Part shown: positions 41,660-48,589 of the stretch, piece after piece
Position numbering within the stretch: the first letter of the stretch is position 1
Layout: every line of letters starts with the position of its first letter
NCBI GenBank assembly: GCA_947631325.1
Contig: CANRKX010000008.1
Coordinates: forward strand, 1 to 48,589
DNA: 48,589 bases
From: an uncultured Clostridia bacterium
Lineage (GTDB): Bacteria; Bacillota; Clostridia; Christensenellales; Borkfalkiaceae
Reading direction: 5' to 3'
The notes under the pieces: model-generated
Seen by the model: the letters and a program-made list of their open reading frames with translations, nothing else
What the model was told of the DNA's origin: nothing
Database searches by the model: none
Position numbers and translations under genes: made by a program

Positions 41660-43965
41660 TTGTCCTTGACGGCGCGATGGGCACCAGACTTGAAGAGTTG
41701 GGGCTTGCGGAGCGCCCTGAGGACGCAAATATGACCGATGCCGAGGCGATTAAATCCATTCACCGCGAATATTCTGCGGCGGATATCATTCTGACCAACA
41801 CATTCGGGCTGAATAAAATCAAGTATAAGGGCAAATTCGGCATACGCGAGGTGGCGTTGAAGGCAATCGAAAACGCGCGCGCCGCGGGCAAGGCGGTGTT
41901 CTTCGACGTGGGTCCCACGGGCGCAATGCTTAAACCTATAGGCACCCTATCTTTCGACGAAGCTTACGCCGCTTTCGCCGAAATTGCCGATATAACACGA
42001 GATTTTGTGGACGGATACTTCGCCGAAACCTTTTCCGACCTGTATGAAATGAAGGCTTGCGTGCTCGCCCTCAAAGAGCATGCCGACAAGCCAATATTCG
42101 CTTCGATGACCTTCGACGCGTCGGGGCGCACTTTGACGGGTTCGACGCCAGAAATCGTCGCAAACACCCTCGCTGGGTTGGGGGTGGACGCGCTCGGCGT
42201 CAACTGTTCGCTCGGTCCCAAGGAAATGTATAACGTCGTTAAAAAGCTGTTGGATTGCAGCCCTGTTCCCGTAATTGTCGAACCTAACAGGGGCTTGCCC
42301 GTCTTTAATGGCGGAAAGACAGAATATACCCTCACGGTCGAGGAATTTGACAGCTATATCGGCAAATATATCGATATGGGCGCGGCAATTGTCGGCGGGT
42401 GTTGCGGCACAAATCCTCAATTTATCAATAAAATTTCCAAATATTCGGGTCGCTCCGTCGCGAAGAGGAATATAGAGCCAAAGACTATTATAAATTCTTC
42501 CACCCGACTTGTGGAGATAGACGGCGTTAAAATTTGCGGCGAGCGGCTCAATCCCACGGGCAAAAAGAAGCTTAAAGAAGCCATTGTTGCGGGCGATTTT
42601 GACTATCTTGTCGATGAGGCGGTCAAACAGCAGGAGGCGGGAGCCGACCTGTTGGACGTGAATGTCGGCGTTCCCAAAATTGACGAGCCTGCGGTCATGA
42701 AGAACACGGTGGAGCGGGTGCAGGAATATGTGGACTTGCCCCTCCAGATAGATTCCTCAAATAAGGACGCGATTGAAGCGGGCGTGCGTTATTTTAACGG
42801 CGTGCCGCTTATCAACAGCGTCAACGGCGAGGAGAGCGTGATGGCGCGCGTCTTTCCCATTGCGAAGAAGTACGGCGCGGTCGTCCTCGGACTGACAATG
42901 GACGAGAGGGGAGTGCCCAAGACCGCAGTCGAGCGGTTTGAAATCGCAAAGCGCATAATAAAGCGCGCAGAAGAGTACGGAATTCCCCGCCATAAAATAA
43001 TGATTGACACCCTTGTGTTGACGGCTTCCGCCGAGCAAAGTCTTGTGAAAGAGACTGTGGAGGCGTTGCGGCTCGTCAAAACGTTGGGGGTAAAGACGGC
43101 GCTCGGCGTTTCAAACGTCTCATTCGGGCTTCCTAACAGGGGGCTTTTGAACAAAACTTTCCTCACCATGGCGATGACGTGCGGTCTGAATATGCCGATT
43201 ATGAACCCCCTCGACGGTGAGATGACGGGCGCGGTCAAGGCTTTCGCAGTGCTTTCGGGCGAGGACGAAAATTCAGAGAAATATATCGATATATATAAAG
43301 ATTTTACGCCTATGGCGAATTCTGTTGCCGCGGTTTCAAAGGGAGAGGACAAGTCTGTAAACAATCTTTTTGACTGCGTTAAAAGGGGGATAAAATCGCA
43401 GGCGGCGGCGCTGTGTATCGAAGAACTGAAAAAATCAGATCCAATGATCGTCGTCAACGACGTGCTTATAAAAGCTCTCGACGAGGTGGGCAAACTATAT
43501 GATAGCGGCAAGCTCTTTTTGCCCCAACTTGTCGCTTCCGCCGAAGCCGCAAAAACGGCGTTTGCGGAGGTCACGAAGATTTTGCCGCAGGGCGAGAGCA
43601 CGAAGGGCGAAGTCATTCTTGCGACCGTCAAGGGCGACGTACACGATATCGGCAAAAATATAGTCAAAGTCGTCCTTCAATCGCACGGATACAGCGTGAT
43701 TGACCTCGGCAAGGACGTGCCGCCCGAGACGATAGTGCAAGCCTATAAAAAATATAAACCTCTTGCTATCGGGCTGTCGGCTTTGATGACGACCACAGTA
43801 TCGAGCATGGAGGAGACCATCAATAAATTGCGGTCTGCGGGCTGTGAAACTTCGATTTTTGTCGGCGGGGCTGTGTTGAACGGCGAAATCGCCAAGCAAA
43901 TCGGCGCAGATTATTACACGAAGGACGCGCTTGAGTTTGTAAAAGTTTTAGAGACATTGGTCTGA
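41635..43965 (+). CDS. metH: cobalamin-dependent methionine synthase (without activation domain)
   Basis: A 776-residue enzyme that moves the methyl group of 5-methyl-THF via cobalamin to homocysteine. Homocysteine domain (about 1-285): VLDGAMGTRLEE, NCSLG and GGCCGTNP with the three zinc Cys. Pterin domain (about 300-560): GERLNPTGKKKL, DVNVG, PLQIDSSNKDAIEAG. Cobalamin domain (about 580-776): GDVHDIGKNIV with the Co-ligand His (~670). I favour GTG 41635 because AAGGACGG lies 7 bp before it and it begins right before the barrel; ATG 41608 is the alternative. The activation domain is supplied by the overlapping upstream gene. Confidence 0.93.
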   Translation: MLQFGEKIIVLDGAMGTRLEELGLAERPEDANMTDAEAIKSIHREYSAADIILTNTFGLNKIKYKGKFGIREVALKAIENARAAGKAVFFDVGPTGAMLKPIGTLSFDEAYAAFAEIADITRDFVDGYFAETFSDLYEMKACVLALKEHADKPIFASMTFDASGRTLTGSTPEIVANTLAGLGVDALGVNCSLGPKEMYNVVKKLLDCSPVPVIVEPNRGLPVFNGGKTEYTLTVEEFDSYIGKYIDMGAAIVGGCCGTNPQFINKISKYSGRSVAKRNIEPKTIINSSTRLVEIDGVKICGERLNPTGKKKLKEAIVAGDFDYLVDEAVKQQEAGADLLDVNVGVPKIDEPAVMKNTVERVQEYVDLPLQIDSSNKDAIEAGVRYFNGVPLINSVNGEESVMARVFPIAKKYGAVVLGLTMDERGVPKTAVERFEIAKRIIKRAEEYGIPRHKIMIDTLVLTASAEQSLVKETVEALRLVKTLGVKTALGVSNVSFGLPNRGLLNKTFLTMAMTCGLNMPIMNPLDGEMTGAVKAFAVLSGEDENSEKYIDIYKDFTPMANSVAAVSKGEDKSVNNLFDCVKRGIKSQAAALCIEELKKSDPMIVVNDVLIKALDEVGKLYDSGKLFLPQLVASAEAAKTAFAEVTKILPQGESTKGEVILATVKGDVHDIGKNIVKVVLQSHGYSVIDLGKDVPPETIVQAYKKYKPLAIGLSALMTTTVSSMEETINKLRSAGCETSIFVGGAVLNGEIAKQIGADYYTKDALEFVKVLETLV

Positions 43966-43983
43966 TTTTATACAATTGAATTC

Positions 43984-44083
43984 ATTCAACGCGATGCCGC
44001 TTTTTGCGGGATGCAGGGGAAGTACGGTGCAAATCCGTCGCAACAGTCATTACGGTAAAAGTCCGAATACCTGCCCGTTGAAT
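43984..44083 (+). promoter_or_regulatory. cobalamin riboswitch aptamer
   Basis: An 8-bp P1 helix (43984-43991 with 44076-44083) closes a compact fold containing GGGGAAGTACGGTGCAAATC, GCAACAGTCA and AAGTCCGAATACCTGCC, the conserved core of the B12 riboswitch family (B12 box and flanks). It is about 100 nt, shorter than the classic AdoCbl class. It lies between metH and the uptake genes and should turn the latter off when cobalamin is abundant. Confidence 0.9.
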
Positions 44084-44135
44084 AGATTGCGTTACCTGTT
44101 TTCGGGCAGTTGGAGGGCGGTAACGTTATATAATC

Positions 44136-44161
44136 GCGCCCGAAATGGGCGCATTTTTAAT
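44136..44161 (+). terminator. expression-platform terminator of the cobalamin riboswitch
   Basis: GCGCCC (44136-44141), loop GAAAT, GGGCGC (44147-44152), then ATTTTTAATTT. It sits 15 bp before the AGGAGG-preceded start at 44177, so ligand binding is likely to control transcription termination. Confidence 0.8.
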
Positions 44162-44176
44162 TTCAGGAGGTATTTT

Positions 44177-44626
44177 ATGAAGAAAAAACTGTCATTACTG
44201 TCACTTTTATTGTGCGTCGTGCTCTCGCTCGGGATAATTTCCGCTTGCAGCGACAGCGGAGTTGCGAAGGTAAAGTTGCTTGAAAGCACGGAGAGCATCG
44301 TCGCAATTAAGGCGGAGGAGACAAAGACCGACGTAAGCTTGGGCGACGTGCTTGCCGATTTGAAAGCCGCGGGGAAGATTGACTATACGTCAAGCGAAAG
44401 TCAATACGGCGCGTTTATCGAGTCGGTCAACGGCAAAAAAGCGGGCGCGAATGAGTTTTGGGCTGTCTATACAAGCCTTGTAGACTATGAAAACGTGACC
44501 TATTCTTCGACGGAATTCGGAAGTTACGAGTATGAGGGCTCAAAGTTGGGCTCTGCAAATTTCGGCGTGGACGGGCTTCCGATAGTGGATGGTATGTTGT
44601 ATGTACTCGCGCTGTCAACCTATTGA
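44177..44626 (+). CDS. DUF4430-type lipoprotein, probable cobalamin-uptake component
   Basis: A 149-residue predicted lipoprotein: KKK, hydrophobic run, then IISAC with the lipid-accepting Cys at about 24. The mature ~125 residues match DUF4430, a small fold related to the C-terminal domain of transcobalamin (SLGDVLADL, NGKKAGANEFWAVYT, GLPIVDGMLYVLAL). ATG 44177 is preceded by CAGGAGG at the right distance; upstream frame extension would run through the riboswitch. Under cobalamin-riboswitch control and next to an ECF S component, it probably captures B12 at the cell surface. Confidence 0.85.
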   Translation: MKKKLSLLSLLLCVVLSLGIISACSDSGVAKVKLLESTESIVAIKAEETKTDVSLGDVLADLKAAGKIDYTSSESQYGAFIESVNGKKAGANEFWAVYTSLVDYENVTYSSTEFGSYEYEGSKLGSANFGVDGLPIVDGMLYVLALSTY

Positions 44627-44642
44627 TAGGAGTTATTAATAG

Positions 44643-45404
44643 ATGAAAGCCAAGCGCGTTGCGGTGTGTGCGGTAGCCGTTGCCCTCCTTATCGCCGTAC
44701 AATTCACATTAAGCATGGTCCCGGGCGTAGAACTCGTCACGGTTTTATTGCTGTGCTTTTGCTATGCCTTTGGGATTTATATGGGTATGATAACCGCAAC
44801 GTGCTTTTCGCTTTTAAGGTGCATTATCTTCGGGTTTTATCCCAACGTCTTGATTTTGTATCTCGTGTATTATAACGTTTTTGCCTTGATTTTCGGTATT
44901 CTCGGAAAGCATAGGGCGTCGCCTTGGCTGTGTATTTTTATCATGATTTGCGTTTCCGCTTTGAGCGCGTATTTTGCCGCAACGGGATTGCCGATAAGCA
45001 TTTTATATCAGAAAAAGGTCACCATTTTATTATGGGTTTTATTTGCCCTTTCGACCGCGATTTTGATATTGTATTGCATTTTACTCATTATTGACCGCAG
45101 TAAAAGCGGTCGCGAGACGGCTTCCGTCACAATGATTGCCGTCGTCTGCACGATATGTTTTACCCTTTTGGACGACGTAATAAGTCCGCTGTTTTACGGC
45201 TATGGCAAAGACGCGGCGTGGGCGTATTTTCTCGCTTCGCTATATGTAATGATTCCGCAGGCTCTCTGCACCCTTTTGAGCGTATTTATCCTCTTCATTC
45301 CGTTGAAAAAAGTTTTTATGCCCGTATCCGAAAAGCTTAATCCGCTATCTTCATCAAAAACTCTCACCAATCTCACCGACGGCGGCGAAAGGGGAGAGGA
45401 TTGA
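44643..45404 (+). CDS. ECF transporter S component, probably for cobalamin
   Basis: A 253-residue membrane protein with about six hydrophobic helices. The first helix with KRVAVCAVAVALLIAVQF and the Gly/Met-rich region YAFGIYMGMITATCFSLLRCIIFGFYPN fit the substrate-binding S component of energy-coupling-factor transporters. It must use a shared energising module (two ATPases and EcfT) encoded elsewhere; none is in the window. It lies 16 bp after the DUF4430 gene behind the cobalamin riboswitch, so cobalamin or a precursor is the likely substrate. The C-terminal tail is polar and cytoplasmic. Confidence 0.82.
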   Translation: MKAKRVAVCAVAVALLIAVQFTLSMVPGVELVTVLLLCFCYAFGIYMGMITATCFSLLRCIIFGFYPNVLILYLVYYNVFALIFGILGKHRASPWLCIFIMICVSALSAYFAATGLPISILYQKKVTILLWVLFALSTAILILYCILLIIDRSKSGRETASVTMIAVVCTICFTLLDDVISPLFYGYGKDAAWAYFLASLYVMIPQALCTLLSVFILFIPLKKVFMPVSEKLNPLSSSKTLTNLTDGGERGED

Positions 45405-45471
45405 ATTGTTTGGAGACGTTGGATAGATATAGCTAATCTTTCGCTTAAATATCCTTTTAATTATTTACCGC

Positions 45472-45500
45472 TTGAATTTTCTGCGCGGCTGTGATATAAT
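45472..45500 (+). promoter_or_regulatory. SigA-type promoter of the TfoX-domain gene
   Basis: TTGAAT (45472-45477), 17-bp spacer, TATAAT (45495-45500), 31 bp before the start at 45532, with GAGGAG as ribosome binding site. Confidence 0.75.
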
Positions 45501-45531
45501 TTGAACGATAAAAGTATTTTGAGGAGTAATT

Positions 45532-45849
45532 ATGCCGTCAAGCAAGCAATATTTGAATTTCATTTTAGAACAGCTTTCGGGCTTAAATGACATAACCTAC
45601 AAGCCTATGATGGGCGAATTTCTGATTTACTATCGCGGCAAGCTTGTCGGCGGTATTTACGACGACAGATTGCTCGTAAAACCTGTGAAATCGGCTGTCA
45701 CCTATTTGCCCCAAGCGGAGTATTGCTTGCCGTATGAGGGCGCAAAGCAAATGCTCAACGTTGACAACGTTGACGATAAGGCTTTTTTGACAGGATTGTT
45801 TGAGACAATGTATGACGATCTGCCAATGCCGAAAATCAAAAAGCGGTAA
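45532..45849 (+). CDS. TfoX/Sxy N-terminal-domain protein
   Basis: A 105-residue protein consisting of a single TfoX N-terminal domain: YLNFILEQLSGL, then ITYKPMMGEFLIYYRGKLVGGIYDDRLLVKPV, which is the family core. In Haemophilus and Vibrio, TfoX/Sxy promotes competence gene expression, but stand-alone N-domain proteins in Bacillota are uncharacterised and common. Own promoter and terminator, so a single-gene unit. Confidence 0.9.
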   Translation: MPSSKQYLNFILEQLSGLNDITYKPMMGEFLIYYRGKLVGGIYDDRLLVKPVKSAVTYLPQAEYCLPYEGAKQMLNVDNVDDKAFLTGLFETMYDDLPMPKIKKR

Positions 45850-45886
45850 ATTTCAATTTGACGGGGTTTTCGCCGTTGCATACGAC

Positions 45887-45915
45887 AAAAGGGATAGCAA
45901 AAGCTATCCCTTTTT
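45887..45915. terminator. bidirectional terminator of the TfoX gene and of the split tRNA
   Basis: 12-bp perfect stem (45887-45898 with 45903-45914), loop AAAA, T-run on both strands. On the - strand it directly follows the tRNA CCA end, the normal place for a tRNA terminator. Confidence 0.85.
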
Positions 45916-45966
45916 GGTGCCGCTGGTCGGGGTCGAACCGACACGGTATTACTACCACAGGATTTT
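45915..45966 (-). tRNA. 3' fragment of a tRNA gene, probably tRNA-Leu; likely attachment site
   Basis: Read on the - strand, 52 nt give AAAATCCTG (end of anticodon loop and 3' anticodon stem), a long variable arm with GGT/ACC stem, T-arm GTCGG-TTCGACC-CCGAC, acceptor strand CAGCGGC and ACCA. The matching 5' half (beginning GCCGCTG) is not present in the next 60 nt; the sequence changes to unrelated A+T-rich DNA at the anticodon loop. The long variable arm means Leu or Ser, and the sequence most resembles Leu. This is the usual scar left where a tyrosine recombinase integrates into a tRNA gene. Confidence 0.75.
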
Positions 45967-46201
45967 GGATTTTTAGACTATTGTGCCGTATGCGGTTTTA
46001 CTGTCTTTTGGTACATTCTGAAGGCATTTCGGTGCATAATCTGCCGCTTTATAAGGCAGCGCAGGGTAGTGTTAGGTACATTTTTGTACAACATTGCGCA
46101 TTTTTGCGAGAAAAAAGCGAGAAAATATTGAAAACCATCAATATAGTCATTTAAATTGATTTTTGAAATGAAAATTTTAAATTCTGCATGAAGTAAACAT
46201 A

Positions 46202-47431
46202 TCAATCGTTCAGTAAAAAGTCAATAATGTTTTTGTGCATGATTCCATTTGCCGAAAAATCGTGCTTATCGCCGCTGATTACGTATTTGGGGAAGTTGTC
46301 CCCGATTTTCAAAAGCGGACGGAACTCACGCTCAACAACAGAGCTATCCGAAAGAAGGTAAGCAACCTGAATATAGATTTTCTGTCCGTTTTTAACGCAG
46401 ATGAAATCCACTTCATATTCGCCTATTTTACCGATGCTTATCTCGTATCCGCGGGAAAGCATTTCAAGATAGACGACATTTTCGTACAGCTTATTGTAAT
46501 CCACCATATCCGAGCTTTTAATATGGTTTCTGATGCCGAGGTCGGTCGCAAAATATTTTTCGTTTGTAGTTAAAAGCGCTTTCCCTTTCAAGTCAAAACG
46601 CGGTGCCGTAAGAACAACCATTGCGTTTTTCAGGGCTTCAATATAATTCATTAACGTTGCAACCGTGGTGGGAGTGCCCTCTGCTTTGAGCTTTTTTGCG
46701 ATAGAGTTGGCAGAGAACGTGTTGCCTACATTATCGAGAAGAAATGCGGTCAACCGCTGTAATAATCCCACGTCTGATATTTTGTTCCTTGCTATGACAT
46801 CTTTCATAACGATAGTGCTGAAAACATCGTCAAGATAAGCGCGCACGGAAATTTCGTCGTTCAATAAAAGTCTTTGCGGCAGTCCGCCGTATTTGAGATA
46901 TTCCTCAAACAGCGTCTCATCGGACGGTTTAAAACCAAGCGGAAAACCGGCGGGCAACGGGTGATTTTCGGCATAGTATTGTTTTATCTCCGAAAATGTA
47001 AAGGGATAGACGGTAAAGTGTATGTATCTGCCAGCAATATAGGTGGCAAGTTCGCCCGAAAGCAGGTTGGAGTTGGAACCTGTCAGATAAATATCGCAGT
47101 CAATATCCACTGTGAGCGAATTGATGACCTTTTCCCAACCTACAACTTCCTGAATCTCGTCAAGGAAAAGATAGAGCCGCTTTCCGCCGAGTGCGTTATA
47201 TTTTTCAGTAATGTACTCATATAAGCTATCGGCGTTCTGCAAATTTCTGTTCTTAAACGATTCAAAATTGATTTGCAGCAACTGTGAAGGCTCTGCATGC
47301 TCCGAAATAATATCTGCGATTTGCGCAAGCAAAACTGTCTTTCCGCTACGCCTTACGCCAATTATGACTTTAATCAGCGGTTTATCTACAAACGGTAAAA
47401 TTTTATCCAGATACTTCGTTCTGCGTATCAT
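46202..47431 (-). CDS. AAA ATPase with DUF4143 domain
   Basis: A 409-residue protein. The ATPase part (about 15-160) has Walker A GVRRSGKTVLL, Walker B LYLFLDEIQEV and sensor LTGSNSNLLSGELATYIAGR. The DUF4143 part (about 200-400) contains KYFATDLGIRNHI and ends in a degenerate PD-(D/E)xK-like fold (YEVDFICVKNGQKIYIQVAYLL; the usual Asp-Ile-Glu-x-Lys is not intact). This family is very common in gut Clostridia and Bacteroidetes, often in many copies and linked to mobile DNA; its job is unknown. GAGGTG precedes the start. Confidence 0.85.
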   Translation of the reverse strand: MIRRTKYLDKILPFVDKPLIKVIIGVRRSGKTVLLAQIADIISEHAEPSQLLQINFESFKNRNLQNADSLYEYITEKYNALGGKRLYLFLDEIQEVVGWEKVINSLTVDIDCDIYLTGSNSNLLSGELATYIAGRYIHFTVYPFTFSEIKQYYAENHPLPAGFPLGFKPSDETLFEEYLKYGGLPQRLLLNDEISVRAYLDDVFSTIVMKDVIARNKISDVGLLQRLTAFLLDNVGNTFSANSIAKKLKAEGTPTTVATLMNYIEALKNAMVVLTAPRFDLKGKALLTTNEKYFATDLGIRNHIKSSDMVDYNKLYENVVYLEMLSRGYEISIGKIGEYEVDFICVKNGQKIYIQVAYLLSDSSVVEREFRPLLKIGDNFPKYVISGDKHDFSANGIMHKNIIDFLLND

Positions 47432-47451
47432 GTTGCACCTCTTTTTATATC

Positions 47452-47480
47452 AGTATAGTATATAAAAACGCAGAAGTCAA
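47452..47480 (-). promoter_or_regulatory. SigA-type promoter of the DUF4143 gene
   Basis: On the - strand TTGACT (47480-47475), 17-bp spacer, TATACT (47457-47452), 20 bp before the start codon. Confidence 0.6.
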
Positions 47481-47610
47481 TAATTCTGTTTAATGTAAAA
47501 ATACAAAATTTGTAGAAATAAAGAAGAATGAGACGTTAATCTATGAAAATTTTGGTAGATATAATGATATTTCAAGTCGAAGATCAATATATAAAATGCC
47601 AAAAACTCAA

Positions 47611-48507
47611 TTATAAATTATTTCGGTAATTGTATTTTTTAAGAACTTTGATTTTGCGAGTAGTGGTAACTTCTGTGTATCGCTCAGTAATTGCGATGTT
47701 GGAATGACCAAGTATTTCTTGTACGGCTCTCAAGTCGGCACCGTTGGCTAAGAGATTTGTTGCAAACGTATGTCGGAGGTAGTGGGGTGTTGCGTTCGGA
47801 TTTATTTTTGCGATATCACGATATTTATAGAAAATGTCCTCAATGGCATGAATTGAAATAGGGAGTCCGTTTCGATTAATAAAGAGAAAATCATGATCAA
47901 TATTGAGTGTCTTTCGGAAATTTATCCAAGATTTCAAATTATCAACGGTTTCAGGGCAGGAAAGATAAAGTAAACGCTCCTTTCTACCTTTCCCATGAAT
48001 CAAAATAATTCTTGTGCGAAGGTCAATATTAATCAGGCGAATCGCTGCAGTTTCACCGATTCGAATACCTGTGGAGCAGAGCAGGTCCAATAAAGCAATA
48101 TTTCGAACAGTCTGAAATGTTTGGAATGGTGATAGAGACGTGTCGCGTTTCTTTTCCACCGCAGTTAAAAGTTTTTTTACATTATGAACAGGTAATGTGC
48201 GGGGAAGAATTTTTTCTGTTTTTAATTTGAAATCATATTGGAGTAATGGATTTTCCAAACGGTTATTGCGGTAAGCGTACTTAAAAAACTGCTTGATACT
48301 TGCCAAGTGCCGTTTGATTGTAGAAGTTTTGTGATTTGACGCCAAATCGGTAATATAATCCATGATGTTGCTATGTGGGTGTTTGACTATATATTGTGCA
48401 TATAGCTCCAAATCGGAACGGTATGCTATTATAGTTTTCTCTCCGAGATTTTTGCTTAAACGGCAAAAGCCCAAAAAGTCTGACATTTGGTTAAAAAATT
48501 CTTCCAT
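47611..48507 (-). CDS. tyrosine recombinase (XerC/D-like integrase)
   Basis: A 298-residue site-specific recombinase. SAM-like core-binding domain at about 5-90; catalytic domain at about 115-285 with all active residues: Arg in STGIRIGE, Lys in HGKGRKER, HYLRHTF (His and Arg), LGHSNI (His) and the nucleophile Tyr in ITERYTEV. Size and motifs resemble XerC/XerD, but the A+T-rich composition and the nearby tRNA scar suggest an element-borne integrase rather than the chromosomal dimer-resolution enzyme. AAAGGAG lies before the start codon. Confidence 0.92.
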   Translation of the reverse strand: MEEFFNQMSDFLGFCRLSKNLGEKTIIAYRSDLELYAQYIVKHPHSNIMDYITDLASNHKTSTIKRHLASIKQFFKYAYRNNRLENPLLQYDFKLKTEKILPRTLPVHNVKKLLTAVEKKRDTSLSPFQTFQTVRNIALLDLLCSTGIRIGETAAIRLINIDLRTRIILIHGKGRKERLLYLSCPETVDNLKSWINFRKTLNIDHDFLFINRNGLPISIHAIEDIFYKYRDIAKINPNATPHYLRHTFATNLLANGADLRAVQEILGHSNIAITERYTEVTTTRKIKVLKKYNYRNNL

Positions 48508-48539
48508 TTTTTTGATTTCTCCTTTATTTGCTATTGAAA

Positions 48540-48568
48540 ATTATAGCGAAATATGGTAAAATATTGTA
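48540..48568 (-). promoter_or_regulatory. possible promoter of the recombinase gene
   Basis: On the - strand TATAAT (48545-48540) with a weak TACAAT 17 bp upstream. Confidence 0.4.
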
Positions 48569-48589
48569 GTAATAACTCTTTATTATTGG

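Larger units (their letters stand above)
45967..48589. mobile_element. one end of an integrated element (extends past the window)
   Basis: From the tRNA fragment rightward the DNA becomes A+T-rich with different codon use, and carries a DUF4143-type ATPase and a tyrosine recombinase. The gene-free stretch 45967-46201 shows no coding or RNA structure I can support. If correct, an intact tRNA gene marks the other end beyond 48589. Confidence 0.55.

Noticed and set aside
43976-44176. N-terminal extension of the DUF4430 lipoprotein
   Set aside because: It would translate the riboswitch and remove the lipoprotein signal from the N-terminus; 44177 has AGGAGG.
1-48589. CRISPR array or rRNA genes
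   Set aside because: No regularly spaced direct repeats with unique spacers and no rRNA-like stretches were seen; the only short-period repeat is the 57-bp coding repeat at 30739-30903.

Overview
The window reads as chromosome of an uncultured Bacillota, most likely of class Clostridia. It has near-consensus SigA promoters, AGGAGG-type ribosome binding sites, a DnaD-family replication protein, the ACT/DUF711 pair, a tsaC-ywlE-rpiB cluster as in Bacillus, SipW-type signal peptidases and a B12-dependent methionine synthase with a separately encoded activation domain. I cannot name a genus. The last ~2.6 kb is visibly more A+T-rich and looks like the edge of an integrated element.

Layout. 1-15.5 kb is housekeeping: the tail of an unidentified gene, a small zinc-ribbon membrane protein, a divergently transcribed DnaD-like protein, then a long co-directional run sbcD-sbcC, an alpha/beta-hydrolase-like protein, lepB, an ACT protein, a DUF711 protein, pepF, dnaB, tsaC, ywlE, rpiB. 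A hairpin terminator overlapping the end of the convergent comEC closes this run. 17.7-27.5 kb is a six-gene cyclic-di-GMP block: diguanylate cyclase, REC-HD-GYP phosphodiesterase, free Hpt protein, hybrid histidine kinase with two receiver domains, an EAL phosphodiesterase and an EAL-like protein that lacks key catalytic residues. The kinase, Hpt and REC-HD-GYP proteins could form one phosphorelay whose output is c-di-GMP hydrolysis.

28.0-40.0 kb is the most unusual region. It holds five predicted exported proteins with hydrophobic N-termini (four with the SipW/TasA-type end AWF), two SipW-type signal peptidases (one with a long acidic-then-basic repeat tail), a membrane-anchored McrB-like AAA+ ATPase and a DUF2357-like coiled-coil protein. 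The AAA+ and DUF2357 genes lie between the two peptidases in one tight operon (29866-34711). Three exported proteins are in a convergent operon driven from about 40.04 kb; two of them are tandem paralogues with matching N- and C-terminal parts and unlike, A+T-rich centres. I read this as a candidate surface-fibre or matrix export system in which a McrBC-like AAA module, stripped of a visible nuclease, works with the peptidases. Its position beside the c-di-GMP block fits a matrix or attachment role, but that is inference.

40.1-45.4 kb is a methionine/B12 region: metF, the separate MetH activation-domain gene and metH overlap one another, followed by a cobalamin riboswitch with a terminator that controls a DUF4430 lipoprotein and an ECF-type S component (probable B12 uptake). 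After a TfoX-domain gene, the 3' part of a tRNA gene (probably Leu) with its terminator is abruptly joined to A+T-rich DNA carrying a DUF4143-type ATPase and a tyrosine recombinase. This looks like one end of an element integrated in a tRNA gene and running off the right edge.
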